NCBI RefSeq assembly: GCF_003854895.1
Contig: NZ_CP033966.1
Location: forward strand, 1,240,001-1,304,000
Length of the DNA: 64,000 bases
Direction of reading: 5' to 3'
Source of the DNA: Pigmentiphaga sp. H8
GTDB taxonomy: Bacteria > Pseudomonadota > Gammaproteobacteria > Burkholderiales > Burkholderiaceae_B
This document shows positions 32,357 through 41,104 of the stretch, piece after piece; the stretch's first letter is position 1, and each line of letters starts with the position of its first letter. A model generated the notes under the pieces. It was not told the origin of the DNA, searched no databases, and worked only from the letters and a program-made list of their open reading frames with translations. The translations under genes were made by a program, and so were the position numbers.

Positions 32357-33298
32357 TCAGTTTTCGGGCGCCCCGTAGGTGCGTTCCCCGCGTTCGGCGA
32401 TCACCTCCAGCAGTGTGCCGGTGAACGCCTCCAGGACCGCCGGTTGTTCCCGCCCGCGCTTGGTGATGAGATGGAAGCCCAGGGACAGCACGGGGTCGGT
32501 CAGCAGCGCGGTGACGACCGGCACGTCGGGTCCGACCGGCGCGGCGAACGAGGGAATGATGGTGGGACCGACGCCGGCCGCCGCCATGCCGATCAGCGAT
32601 TCCAGGTTGTTCATCCGAATGCCGCCCTCCGGGCGCAGGCGTTTCGACGCCGTCTTGCGCTTGTCGATCAACTGCTGGAGTTCCGAGGTGGGGTGCAGTT
32701 CGACGAAGGGCACGTCGGGCAGGTCGTCCCAGCGTATGCGCCGGGGCCTGCCCTGCGCCTTCAGCCGCAGCGGGGCGGTGCGGCACTCCACGTACAGGAA
32801 GTCGAACTCGAACAGCGGGCGCCGCGAGACCTCGGGCACGTGCCGGGGAAAGATGCCCAGCCCGCAGTCGAGTTCGCCGCTGCGCACGCGGCGTTCGACC
32901 TCGGGCTTGGGCAGGTCGAACACGTGCAGGTCCAGCGTGGGCTGGGTGACGCGCAGCTTCATGTATACGTGCGGCATCACGCTGGCGGAGAATATGGGCG
33001 TGGCGCCCACGCGCAGCGTGCGCCGCCGTTCTTCCGAGAGCTGGCTGAGGACGGGCGCGATGGTTTCCACCTCGTCCACGACGTGCTGGGCCACGGGCAC
33101 CAGCCGCTGGCCCGCCGCGGTCAGGTGGACCGAGCGGGTGGTGCGCTCGAACAGCCGGCACGCCAACTGGCCCTCCATGTCCTGCATCATCAGGCTCAGG
33201 CCGGGCTGGCTGATGTGCAGCTGTTCCGCCGCGCGGGTGAAGCTGCGCGTATGCACCACGGAAAGAAACGCCTTGAAATGCCGGATCGAGAGATTCAT
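32357..33298 (-). CDS. LysR-family transcriptional regulator
   Basis: The protein has 313 residues. The helix-turn-helix is SIRHFKAFLSVVHTRSFTRA followed by LHISQPGLSLMMQDMEGQL. The effector domain spans about 90-300. It is divergent from the ICL/DHDPS/Bug genes starting at 33426 and is their likely regulator. ATG 33298 lies 20 bases from an AT-rich LysR-type box. Confidence 0.95.
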   Translation of the reverse strand: MNLSIRHFKAFLSVVHTRSFTRAAEQLHISQPGLSLMMQDMEGQLACRLFERTTRSVHLTAAGQRLVPVAQHVVDEVETIAPVLSQLSEERRRTLRVGATPIFSASVMPHVYMKLRVTQPTLDLHVFDLPKPEVERRVRSGELDCGLGIFPRHVPEVSRRPLFEFDFLYVECRTAPLRLKAQGRPRRIRWDDLPDVPFVELHPTSELQQLIDKRKTASKRLRPEGGIRMNNLESLIGMAAAGVGPTIIPSFAAPVGPDVPVVTALLTDPVLSLGFHLITKRGREQPAVLEAFTGTLLEVIAERGERTYGAPEN

Positions 33299-33317
33299 AA
33301 GTAACGTAAATCAATAG

Positions 33318-33332
33318 ATATAAGAGATATAT
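33318..33332. promoter_or_regulatory. LysR-type box between regulator and catabolic operon
   Basis: ATATA-N5-TATAT is a perfect 15-base interrupted palindrome of T-N11-A type in the 127-base divergent interval. It is notably AT-rich for this genome and adjacent to the LysR start, where autoregulation would occur. Confidence 0.5.
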
Positions 33333-33425
33333 TAGACAAATTAAACGGCTGTTCCTAGAATTTCCCGCAAGCAAGCACAGATGCACCCGCCGGCCACGCC
33401 GGACGGGGCGACGGGAGACGGGACG

Positions 33426-34406
33426 ATGAACGAGGCGACAGCCAAGCGGCGCCAATTCCGCGAACTACTGGCCAGGGACGAACTGCTGGTCATGCCCGGA
33501 GGCTTCAGCCCCCTGCTGGCCCGCATCGCGCAGGACGCGGGGTTCGAAAGCTATTTCATCGCCGGCTCGCAGCTGTGCGCGTTCCTGTATGGCTATCCCG
33601 ACACCGGCGTGATGGGCATGCGCGACGTGGTCGACCATGCGCGGCACGTCGCGGCCCGGACCGACATTCCCATCTTCCTGGACTTCGATACCGGCTTCGG
33701 CAACGCGGTCAACGTCTGGTACGCGGTGCAGGAGGCGGTGCGGGCCGGCGTGGCGGGCTTGCAGATCGAGGACCAGGAAGCGCCCAAGAAGTCCGGGACC
33801 AGCGCGGGCCGCCGCTGTATCCCGGTGGACGAGGCCGTGGGCAAGTACCGCGCGGCCGTCGCCGCCCGCGACGAGATCGACCGGGAGTTCGTGGTGTGCG
33901 CGCGCTGCGACGCGCTCGGGGCCGCCGGCGAGACCTTCGAGTCCGCGCTGAACCGCTGCGTCGCCTATGCCGAGCAGGGCGGCGTGGACCTGGTCTGGCT
34001 CAATTCGGTGCAAAGCCGCGAGCAGTTGAAGATCGCCTGCCGCGAGATCCCGGTGCCGGTGCTGACCATCTGGGGCGGGCAGGGCCCGGCGCCGACGCTG
34101 GAGGAATACCGCGAACTGGGCTTGCGGGTGGTGCTGTATCCGACCATCGCCGCCTCGTCGGGGATGCAGGCCGCCTGGCGCGTACTGCATGATTTCCGCC
34201 GGCGCGGCCAGGCCGCGCTGGCCGACTGGGCCGCCCAGGTCAACGCCTGCCCGGACGGACCGGCCGACTACAAGACCCTGTCGGGCATCCCGAAAGTGAT
34301 GGAGCTCGAACGCCGGTTCCTGGCCGAGGACAGCCGTCCCGACTATGCAAGCACCTGGGGCCACGGCGGCACGCTGGAGCAGAGCGGCAGGCAGCCCCCG
34401 AAGTGA
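33426..34406 (+). CDS. Isocitrate lyase/PEP mutase superfamily enzyme
   Basis: The protein has 326 residues. The alpha/beta barrel carries VMPGGFSPLLARIAQDAGFE, the metal site IFLDFDTGFGNAVNVWYAV and the phosphoryl/acid site GLQIEDQEAPKKSGT. The catalytic-loop signature is KKSGT with Ser123 where lyases of this superfamily (isocitrate, methylisocitrate, dimethylmalate lyase) have Cys in KKCGH. It may be a decarboxylase or a lyase with an altered acid group. The C-terminus has LRVVLYPTIAASSGMQAAWR. ATG 33426 is chosen because GGAGACGGGACG lies directly before it. It is the first gene of the operon with Bug receptors and the DHDPS-like enzyme. Confidence 0.87.
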   Translation: MNEATAKRRQFRELLARDELLVMPGGFSPLLARIAQDAGFESYFIAGSQLCAFLYGYPDTGVMGMRDVVDHARHVAARTDIPIFLDFDTGFGNAVNVWYAVQEAVRAGVAGLQIEDQEAPKKSGTSAGRRCIPVDEAVGKYRAAVAARDEIDREFVVCARCDALGAAGETFESALNRCVAYAEQGGVDLVWLNSVQSREQLKIACREIPVPVLTIWGGQGPAPTLEEYRELGLRVVLYPTIAASSGMQAAWRVLHDFRRRGQAALADWAAQVNACPDGPADYKTLSGIPKVMELERRFLAEDSRPDYASTWGHGGTLEQSGRQPPK

Positions 34407-34454
34407 CCGGGGCCGGCGCGGCCGGCCCTCTCTTCCTCCTTCCTGGAAACGAAC

Positions 34455-35423
34455 ATGGATCGACGTCAACTATTGAAGGTCGCGGGCGGAGCCTTGCTCG
34501 CGCCGGCCGTGGCGCGCGGCGACACGTATCCCGGCCGGCCCATCCTGCTGCAGGTGCCGTTCCCGCCGGGCGGCGCGGCCGACGTGATGGCGCGGCTGGT
34601 CGCGCGCAAGATGAGCGAAGCGCTGGGCCAGCCCGTGGCGGTCGAGAACAAGCCCGGCGCGGGCGGCATCATCGGCGCGGCGGCCGTGGCCCGCGCGGCG
34701 CCCGATGGCTACACGCTGCTGCTGTCCACCACCAGCACCCATTCGCTGGCCGCCGCCATCAAGTCCTCGCTGCCCTACGATCCGGAGAAGAGCTTCGCGC
34801 CCATCGTCGAGATCGCCAACGGCAAGAGCGTGCTGCTGGTGTCCAGCGCCTCGGGCATCCAGGACGTCGCCTCGCTGGTCAGGCTGATGAAAAGCCGCGG
34901 TGCCGACAACAATTTCGGTTCGGCCGGCGTGGGCACCCTGGCGCATCTGAACGGAGAAGCCTTCAAGCGCGCAGCCGGCGTCGAGATGACGCACATTCCC
35001 TACAAGGGCATGTCGCTGGCCGTGCAGGACCTGATAGGCGGCCAGCTGACGATGATGTTCGACAGCGCCGTGTCCGCGCTGGCGGTGCTCAAGGGCGGGC
35101 GGGTACGCGCGCTGGCCGTGGCCGGGCGCAAGCGCACGCCGGTGCTGCCGGACGTGCCGACGCTGATCGAGGCCGGCGTGCCGGGCTTCGACATGGAAGC
35201 CTATTTCGGCCTGTGGGCGCCGGCGGGCACGCCCGCGCCCGTCGTCGAGCGGCTCAACGGCGTGCTCAACGCCGCGATCGCATCGCCCGACCTGCGCTCC
35301 GAGATCACCAGCCTGGCCGCCGACCCCGCGGGCGGTACCAGCGCCGCCTTCGCCGAACGCATCGCGCGCGACCGGCGCAAGTGGAAACAGATCATCGCCG
35401 ACGCGGGCATCACGCCCGAGTAG
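34455..35423 (+). CDS. Bug-family tripartite tricarboxylate receptor
   Basis: The protein has 322 residues. The N-terminus (MDRRQLLKVAGGALLAPAVA) looks like a Tat-type signal peptide, unusual compared with the other Bug proteins here. The core has YPGRPILLQVPFPPGGAADV, VENKPGAGGIIGAAAVARAA and HIPYKGMSLAVQDLIGGQL. It should bind a carboxylate in the periplasm. It is the second gene of the operon; no TctAB genes accompany it. Confidence 0.92.
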   Translation: MDRRQLLKVAGGALLAPAVARGDTYPGRPILLQVPFPPGGAADVMARLVARKMSEALGQPVAVENKPGAGGIIGAAAVARAAPDGYTLLLSTTSTHSLAAAIKSSLPYDPEKSFAPIVEIANGKSVLLVSSASGIQDVASLVRLMKSRGADNNFGSAGVGTLAHLNGEAFKRAAGVEMTHIPYKGMSLAVQDLIGGQLTMMFDSAVSALAVLKGGRVRALAVAGRKRTPVLPDVPTLIEAGVPGFDMEAYFGLWAPAGTPAPVVERLNGVLNAAIASPDLRSEITSLAADPAGGTSAAFAERIARDRRKWKQIIADAGITPE

Positions 35424-35481
35424 CGTCCCGCCGCCGTGCGCCGTCCGGGCGCATGGCCATGTCTTTCTTCAGGAGCAGTTC

Positions 35482-36498
35482 TTGAGCCATTCCTCGTTCC
35501 ATCCCATCGCGCGCCGCCTTTACACCGCGCTGGTCCTGCCGCTGCGGGACGATCTCGGCATCGACGAGCCGGGCCTGCGCCAACTCGTGCGCTATTACCT
35601 GCAACAGCCGAGGTTCGCCGCCGAGGGCGGCCTGATCGCCAATCCCGAGGCGGGCGAAGCCTTCTACCTGACCCGCGAGGAAAAGCGGCGGGTGCTGGAA
35701 ATCGTGATGGAGGAAGCCGCGGGCCGGATGCCGGTGCTGGCCGGCACCTTCGCCTGGACCACCGCGGAAACCGTGCAGACGGCGCTCGACGCGAAGGCGC
35801 TGGGCGCCCAGGGCATCTTCGTGGTGCCGCCGGCCGGTTCCATGGACGTGGCCATCGCCTGGGACTCGGTCCGCTATCCGGAGGTCTGGCTGGACCAGAT
35901 CAAGGCGCAGGACGCGGCCGTGGACCTGCCCATCTTCACCCATCCCATCACCAGCGCGTCGCAGCCCTGGGGACTGGGCCTGCCGCTGGAGCCCACGCTG
36001 AAGTTCTGCCGCGAGGTGCCCAACATCGTGGGCTGGAAGACGACCTACGCCTACCAGGGACACCGCATCCTGGCGCGGGCCATGCGCGAACAGGCGCCCG
36101 GCGTCGCGCTGCTGTGCTCGAGCGCGCATTTCTTCCACGAGTACCTGGCCAGCGGCAATTTCGACGGCACCATCAGCGGCTCGTGGAACTATGCGCTGGA
36201 GCCCATGCTGGACCACATCGAGGCGATGCGCGCCGATGACCTCGCCGCCGCCCGCCGCATCTGGGACGCGGGCCTGGCGCGCCTGCACGAATACATCTAC
36301 GCCGAGCCCGGCCGGCTGCACGTGCGCTACAAGATCGCAACCTGGCTGCGCGGCCTGATCGAGTCGCCGCGCATGCGTCCGCCCATGCCCGAGCCGCGCG
36401 CCGAGGAGATCGGCCGCATCGACCAGTTGCTGCGCGGCGCGGGCATCGGCGTGGTGCGCGAACCGGCGCAGATGGCCGCCGCCGGGAGGCAGGCATGA
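35482..36498 (+). CDS. Dihydrodipicolinate synthase family aldolase/lyase
   Basis: The protein has 338 residues, longer than DapA (about 290). The barrel carries the Schiff-base lysine K186 in VGWKTTYAYQ. The position of the DapA tyrosine is occupied by IFTHP (Phe152), so the proton relay differs and DapA activity is unlikely. The family includes keto-acid aldolases and dehydratases. TTG 35482 is the probable start, with CAGGAGC a few bases upstream. The stop overlaps the next Bug gene by 4 bases (ATGA). It most likely processes the same imported acid as the ICL-type enzyme. Confidence 0.85.
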   Translation: MSHSSFHPIARRLYTALVLPLRDDLGIDEPGLRQLVRYYLQQPRFAAEGGLIANPEAGEAFYLTREEKRRVLEIVMEEAAGRMPVLAGTFAWTTAETVQTALDAKALGAQGIFVVPPAGSMDVAIAWDSVRYPEVWLDQIKAQDAAVDLPIFTHPITSASQPWGLGLPLEPTLKFCREVPNIVGWKTTYAYQGHRILARAMREQAPGVALLCSSAHFFHEYLASGNFDGTISGSWNYALEPMLDHIEAMRADDLAAARRIWDAGLARLHEYIYAEPGRLHVRYKIATWLRGLIESPRMRPPMPEPRAEEIGRIDQLLRGAGIGVVREPAQMAAAGRQA

Positions 36499-37463
36499 TG
36501 GGCGCGCGCCGCATCGCGGCGCTGGCGCTGGCAGCGTTGCTGCCGGTGGCCGGCCTCCATGCGCAGGAATACCCTGGCAAACCCGTCAAGATCGTGGTGC
36601 CGTTTCCGCCGGGCGGCTCGACCGACGTGGCGGCCCGCATTCTCGCGGCCAAGCTGGCCGAGGAGTTCCGGCAGCCGGTCTACGTCGAGAACAAGCCCGG
36701 CGCCGGCACCACCATCGGCGCCGCGTACGTCGCTTCCTCGGCGCCCGACGGCCACACCCTGTACGTGACGGGGCCGATCACCCACGCCAGTTCGCAGGCG
36801 CTCTACAGGAAGCTGCCCTACGACGCCCTGCGCAGCTTCGCGCCGGTCGGCAACATGACCGTGTCCCCGTTCATCGTGGTGGTCCATCCCGCCTCGCCCG
36901 CGCGGTCGCTCAAGGACCTGCTGGAAGCGGCGCGCAAGCAGCCGGGGCGGCTGAGCTACGCCTCCAGCGGCAACGGCGCCGCCCCCCATCTGGTGACCGA
37001 GATCATCGCGCGCGCCGCCGGGGTGTCGTTCACGCACGTGCCCTTCAAGGGCGTGGGGCCGGCGGTGGTCGCGCTGCTGGGCAACCAGGTGGACTTCATG
37101 ATCGCCGACGTCGCCGTCGTGCCGCAGATACGCGAAGGCAGGCTGCGCGCGCTGGCGCTGACCACGGCGGCCGAGTCGCCGCTGGTGCCGGGCGTGCCTT
37201 CGATGGTGGGGGCTGGCATGCCGGGCGTCGACGTGCCGAGCGGCCTGGCCCTGTTCGCGCCGGCGGGGACGCCGGAGGCGGTCGTCGCGCGTATCAACGC
37301 GTCGATGAACCGCGCGCTGCAGGACGCGGAGGTCAGGCAAAAGTTCGCCATGCAGGGCTTCGAGATCCAGACCGGCACGCCGGCCGATCTGGCGGCGATG
37401 ATGGCGCGCGAGATCGAGCGCTACGGGCAGGTCGTGCGGCAGACGGGCATCAGCATCGATTGA
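36495..37463 (+). CDS. Bug-family tripartite tricarboxylate receptor
   Basis: The protein has 322 residues. The signal peptide is ARRIAALALAALLPVAGLHA with cleavage before QEYPG. The core has YPGKPVKIVVPFPPGGSTDV, VENKPGAGTTIGAAYVASSA and HVPFKGVGPAVVALLGNQV. It is the second Bug receptor in this operon, coupled to the DHDPS-like gene by ATGA. Two receptors may recognise related compounds or two forms of one ligand. Confidence 0.93.
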   Translation: MMGARRIAALALAALLPVAGLHAQEYPGKPVKIVVPFPPGGSTDVAARILAAKLAEEFRQPVYVENKPGAGTTIGAAYVASSAPDGHTLYVTGPITHASSQALYRKLPYDALRSFAPVGNMTVSPFIVVVHPASPARSLKDLLEAARKQPGRLSYASSGNGAAPHLVTEIIARAAGVSFTHVPFKGVGPAVVALLGNQVDFMIADVAVVPQIREGRLRALALTTAAESPLVPGVPSMVGAGMPGVDVPSGLALFAPAGTPEAVVARINASMNRALQDAEVRQKFAMQGFEIQTGTPADLAAMMAREIERYGQVVRQTGISID

Positions 37464-37491
37464 CGCGGGCCGCGCCGGCGGGGTCCGCGGC

Positions 37492-38616
37492 TCAGGCGCG
37501 GCGCAGGCAGGCCAGCGCCGCCGCCGACAGCAGCAGGGCGGCGCCGCCGTAGATCAGCACGGCGGGCGCGGCCGGCAGCAGCAGGCCGGCCAGCATCGGT
37601 CCCGTGCCCGCGCCGATGTCGCGCCAGACCGCGCGGGAGGCCAGGGCCTGGATGCGTTCGTGACCGGGATGGCGGTGCGCCACGATGGGGGCCAGCAGCG
37701 GCAGTTGCAGGGCGCGCAGCACGACGATGGCGAAGGCGCAGCCCCACAGCCAGCCGGCGCCGAAGCCGACCAGGGCGACCGAGGTGGCCAGCGACAGCAC
37801 GACCAGCATGTGTTCGGCGCCCAGGCGGTCGGCGATGCGCCCGCCCAGCGGGCTGAGCAGGATCTCGGACAGGTATCGCAGCGCCATCAACACGCCGGCC
37901 GCCAGCAGGGCCCAGTCGGGCAGCGCCTCCTGCGCGAGCAGCGACAGGCCGATGATGAACAGGCCGTCCAGCGTCAACCCTTCCATGAAGGACCAGGCAT
38001 CCAGGCTGCCGGGCGGCCGTATGCGGCGCGCGGCTTGCGGCGCGCTTTGGGGTCGGCGGTGCGCGGGCAGGCGGCGCGCCAGCGGCAGGGCCAGCAGGGC
38101 GAGGGCGGCCAGGATGAAGAAGATGAAACGCGGTCCGGCCAGATCCGCCAGCCAGGCACCCGCCGGCAGCGCCAGCATGGGGCCCGCGGCGATCAGGGCG
38201 CGCGAGCGGCCCGTGCGCTGGGCCGAGCCGGACAGGCTGGCGGTGGCCAGTGCCAGGGTGGACAGGTTCAGCGCCGCGTAGGACAGGCCCCACAACAGCC
38301 GGACGGCCAGCAATAGCCAGAATCCGGGGAACAGCGCATAGCCCAGCGCGCAGCAGGCCGAGGCCAGTGCCGCCAGCGTGCAGGCGGCGCGGTCGCCGCG
38401 CTCGGCGTACAGCCTTGCGACCCAGCCATAGCCGACTATCCGGACCAGCCGGTTGGCGGCCAGCAGCACGCCGGCCTGCGCGAGGCTGACGCCGAACTGT
38501 TGGGCGTGGACGGGAAGCAGCAGGTAGAGGACGGTGTCGGCGGGCAGGCACAGGCCCAGGACAATCGAGGCATCGCGCGAATGGCGATCGGCGGTGGAGG
38601 TGTCGGGATCGGACAT
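37492..38616 (-). CDS. MFS transporter
   Basis: The protein has 374 residues and about twelve helices. Recognisable parts are LCLPADTVLYLLLPVHAQQFGVSLAQAG, the loop 2-3 motif YGWVARLYAERGDR and the second-half equivalent LSPLGGRIADRLGAEH. No substrate can be assigned. ATG 38616 is preferred to 38640 because the first eight residues of the longer form are not family-like. It is divergent from the following LysR gene (77 bases), which probably controls it. Confidence 0.87.
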   Translation of the reverse strand: MSDPDTSTADRHSRDASIVLGLCLPADTVLYLLLPVHAQQFGVSLAQAGVLLAANRLVRIVGYGWVARLYAERGDRAACTLAALASACCALGYALFPGFWLLLAVRLLWGLSYAALNLSTLALATASLSGSAQRTGRSRALIAAGPMLALPAGAWLADLAGPRFIFFILAALALLALPLARRLPAHRRPQSAPQAARRIRPPGSLDAWSFMEGLTLDGLFIIGLSLLAQEALPDWALLAAGVLMALRYLSEILLSPLGGRIADRLGAEHMLVVLSLATSVALVGFGAGWLWGCAFAIVVLRALQLPLLAPIVAHRHPGHERIQALASRAVWRDIGAGTGPMLAGLLLPAAPAVLIYGGAALLLSAAALACLRRA

Positions 38617-38692
38617 AGGCCGACATGGTGACGTCCGCATGACAGGGCGACAAACGATTTAAACTGGCGCCACACGTGAGAAAATTGCACGC

Positions 38693-39616
38693 ATGCACCA
38701 TCGTCCGCCGCCCCTCAATGCCGTCCGGGCCTTCGTCGCCGCCGCCCGCCATCTCAGTTTCACCCGCGCCGGGCAGGAGCTGGGCGTGACCCACGGCGCG
38801 ATCAGCCGCCAGGTCCGGCAACTGGAGGACTACCTGGGCGTCGAACTGTTCGAGCGCCGGACGCGGCAGATCGTGCTGACCGCGGCCGGCGCGCAGTTCC
38901 TGGCCGATACCGCGCCCGCGCTGGCCAGCATCTCGGCCGCCGCCGAAGTCTTCGTCGGGCGCAGCGCGCCTCGGGTGGTCAGGATCAACGTGCGCCCGAG
39001 CTTCGCCGTGCGCTGGCTGATTCCGCGCCTGCCGGATTTCGTGGCCCGCCATCCACAGGTCAAGCCGGAAGTGGTGACCAGCACCCTGGCGCCCGAGAAG
39101 GCGCTCGAAAGCTTCGACGTGGCCATCCGGCGCGGCCGCCGCGGCTGGCCGCCCTCGATCGAAGCGCGCGGCTTCATGCAGGACGAAGGCCTGGTCGTGG
39201 CCGCGCCGGAGCTGCTGCGGGTCCGGCCGGTCGATCGGCCCGCCGACCTGGCCGGACATGTCCTGCTGTATTCCCGCTCCCGCCGCGCGGATTGGGAAGC
39301 CTGGTCCGCGCAGGTCGGCCGGCCGCGCGCGCGCCAGCAGCAGACGCTGCAGTTCGATCACCTGCATTTCGTGATGCAGGCGGCACTGGATGGATTGGGG
39401 TTGGCGCTGGCCCCGGTTTCGCTGCTGGGCCACGACCTGGCCAGGGGCCGTCTGGCGGCGCCCCTGCCCGACCTGCGGCTGGTGCTCGATCGCTACTATT
39501 ACGGCGTGGCGCCGGACGCGGGGCCGCCCGCGCAATTGTTCGTGGCCTGGCTGCAGGACGTGGCGCGGGCCGAGACGCGGCAATTGCTGAAGCTGGCGGG
39601 CGCCGCCGCCAGCTGA
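38693..39616 (+). CDS. LysR-family transcriptional regulator (GcvA-like)
   Basis: The protein has 307 residues. The DNA-binding part is LNAVRAFVAAARHLSFTRAG with LGVTHGAISRQVRQLEDYLG, typical of the GcvA subgroup. The effector domain shows FAVRWLIPRLPDFVARHPQV and FVMQAALDGLGLALAPVSLL. It is divergent from the MFS gene and converges with the osmC-like gene. Confidence 0.95.
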   Translation: MHHRPPPLNAVRAFVAAARHLSFTRAGQELGVTHGAISRQVRQLEDYLGVELFERRTRQIVLTAAGAQFLADTAPALASISAAAEVFVGRSAPRVVRINVRPSFAVRWLIPRLPDFVARHPQVKPEVVTSTLAPEKALESFDVAIRRGRRGWPPSIEARGFMQDEGLVVAAPELLRVRPVDRPADLAGHVLLYSRSRRADWEAWSAQVGRPRARQQQTLQFDHLHFVMQAALDGLGLALAPVSLLGHDLARGRLAAPLPDLRLVLDRYYYGVAPDAGPPAQLFVAWLQDVARAETRQLLKLAGAAAS

Positions 39617-39625
39617 GCGGTCCGG

Positions 39626-40021
39626 TCAGGCGCGCGTGACCTCGCTGTCGATCTTGATCGTGGTGCTGGTCATCAGCTTGTGCACGGGGCAGCGGTCGGC
39701 CACCGCGTGCAGCTCTGCCACCTGTTCGTCGGTCAGGTCGCCGCTCAGCACCAGGCGCGCGGTCAGCCGGTATTCGCCGCGCCGCTCGTCCTTGTCGTCG
39801 CGCACGATTTCCACGTCCACGCCATCCAGGGGAATGTTCTTGCCCTTGGCGTAGACCATCAGCGTCAGCGCCTTGCAGCCGCCCAGCGCGGCATCGAAAT
39901 AGTCGTGCGGGGACGGGCCCTCGCCCTTGGGGGCGGGCATGTCCAGGGGCACGTCGTGGGCGCCCAGGGAGATGGTGTAGCGCATGCCGCCGGGCATGTT
40001 CGATTTGACGTGTACGCTCAT
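39626..40021 (-). CDS. OsmC family protein
   Basis: The protein has 131 residues. The two redox cysteines sit in FDAALGGCKALTLMVYA and HAVADRCPVHKLMTS, as in OsmC/Ohr peroxide-handling proteins. The overall sequence is closer to the OsmC-like/YhfA-type group with PKGEGPSPHDYF. It probably reduces organic peroxides or handles reactive sulfur in the cytoplasm. Its ATG overlaps the stop of the DedA-rhodanese gene by 4 bases, so the two proteins are coupled and may share a sulfur or redox role. Confidence 0.92.
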   Translation of the reverse strand: MSVHVKSNMPGGMRYTISLGAHDVPLDMPAPKGEGPSPHDYFDAALGGCKALTLMVYAKGKNIPLDGVDVEIVRDDKDERRGEYRLTARLVLSGDLTDEQVAELHAVADRCPVHKLMTSTTIKIDSEVTRA

Positions 40022-40965
40022 GATTGCTCCGTTGCGGGGGAGGCGAGTGGGGATTCGGGCGTCTCGCGGTAGGCCTGCCAGGCGTCGTGGCCGCCCAGCA
40101 GCGCCCAGGTGCTGGTATAGCCGGCGGCACGCAGCTTGGTCGCCAGCATGGCCGCCGAGATCTCGTTGGGACAGGCGCAGTACACCACGATGTCGGTGTC
40201 GTAGGGGCCGAGTTCCAGGCCGTCCAGCGGTGCGTGGATGTCCACCGCGATGGCGCCCGGCAGCGGATCGTCGGGCTGGGGCCGCACGTCCAGCAGGATC
40301 GGCCGGCGGCCCGCGCGTTCCCAGGAGGCGAGTTCGTCCACCGCCAGGCGGGGAACGGTGCGCAAGTACTTGATGACGCGCCACCGCTGGACCAGCCGAT
40401 AGGCGATGTACAGCGCCAGCAGCGTGCCCAGGAACAGGATGCCCATCTGGCCGTATTGGTCGATGGCCAGCAGGATGTCGGCCACCACGGGATGGAAGAC
40501 CGCGCCCAGCAGGATTGCCGAACCGCCCCAGATCAGGGTGCCGGCGATCTCGTAGCCGACGAAGGTGCGGTAGGGCGCGCGGGTCAGGCCGGCCATCACG
40601 GTGCTCAGGGCGCCGGCGCCGGGCAGGAACTTGGCCACCAGCAGCAGGCGCGGTCCCACTTGCAGATAGCGGCTCTGGGTCTGGCGTATGCAGGAGTCCT
40701 GCGAGAGCGAGATGCGGCAGATGGTGCTGAGCAGCCGCGCGCCGTGGCGCTGTCCGGCCGCGTACCAGGCACTGTCGGCGATCAGGCTGGCCGCCACGGT
40801 GCCGGCCAGGATCAACGGCCACGAGAGCTGGTCCTGCGCGGCCAGCGCGCCGGCCACGACCAGCAGCGGATAGGCGGGTATGGGCAGGCCCGCCTGTTCC
40901 AGCAGCACGTTGAAGAAGACCAGCCATGCTCCGTAGAGCACGAGCAGCGTCTGTAGATCGGCCAA
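40018..40965 (-). CDS. DedA family membrane protein fused to a rhodanese domain
   Basis: The protein has 315 residues. Residues about 1-195 are a DedA/SNARE-associated domain (VFFNVLLEQAGLPIPAYPLLVVAGALAA, FLPGAGALSTVMAGLTR, a conserved arginine-glycine region). DedA proteins act in undecaprenyl-phosphate or lipid handling. Residues about 215-310 are a rhodanese domain with the active cysteine in VVYCACPNEIS. TTG 40965 is chosen because AGGAGG lies just upstream; it yields MADLQTLLVLYG. A longer frame to 41070 contains no family sequence. The osmC-like gene follows with an ATGA overlap. Confidence 0.87.
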   Translation of the reverse strand: MADLQTLLVLYGAWLVFFNVLLEQAGLPIPAYPLLVVAGALAAQDQLSWPLILAGTVAASLIADSAWYAAGQRHGARLLSTICRISLSQDSCIRQTQSRYLQVGPRLLLVAKFLPGAGALSTVMAGLTRAPYRTFVGYEIAGTLIWGGSAILLGAVFHPVVADILLAIDQYGQMGILFLGTLLALYIAYRLVQRWRVIKYLRTVPRLAVDELASWERAGRRPILLDVRPQPDDPLPGAIAVDIHAPLDGLELGPYDTDIVVYCACPNEISAAMLATKLRAAGYTSTWALLGGHDAWQAYRETPESPLASPATEQS

Positions 40966-41104
40966 GTGGGCCTCCTGGATGAGTTCTCTAGGAGAGGATA
41001 GGGGCGCTCGCGGCCGAAACAAGCCCACGGGCCGTGGGGGATTTCGCCCCGCGCCGGCCCACCTTACCACAGGCCACGGGCGGCTTTCCCGGCCGCCCGC
41101 CGGT

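Noticed and set aside
37421..39583. A 720-codon minus-strand frame across the MFS and LysR genes
   Set aside because: Out of frame with the MFS gene and antisense to LysR; no domain found.
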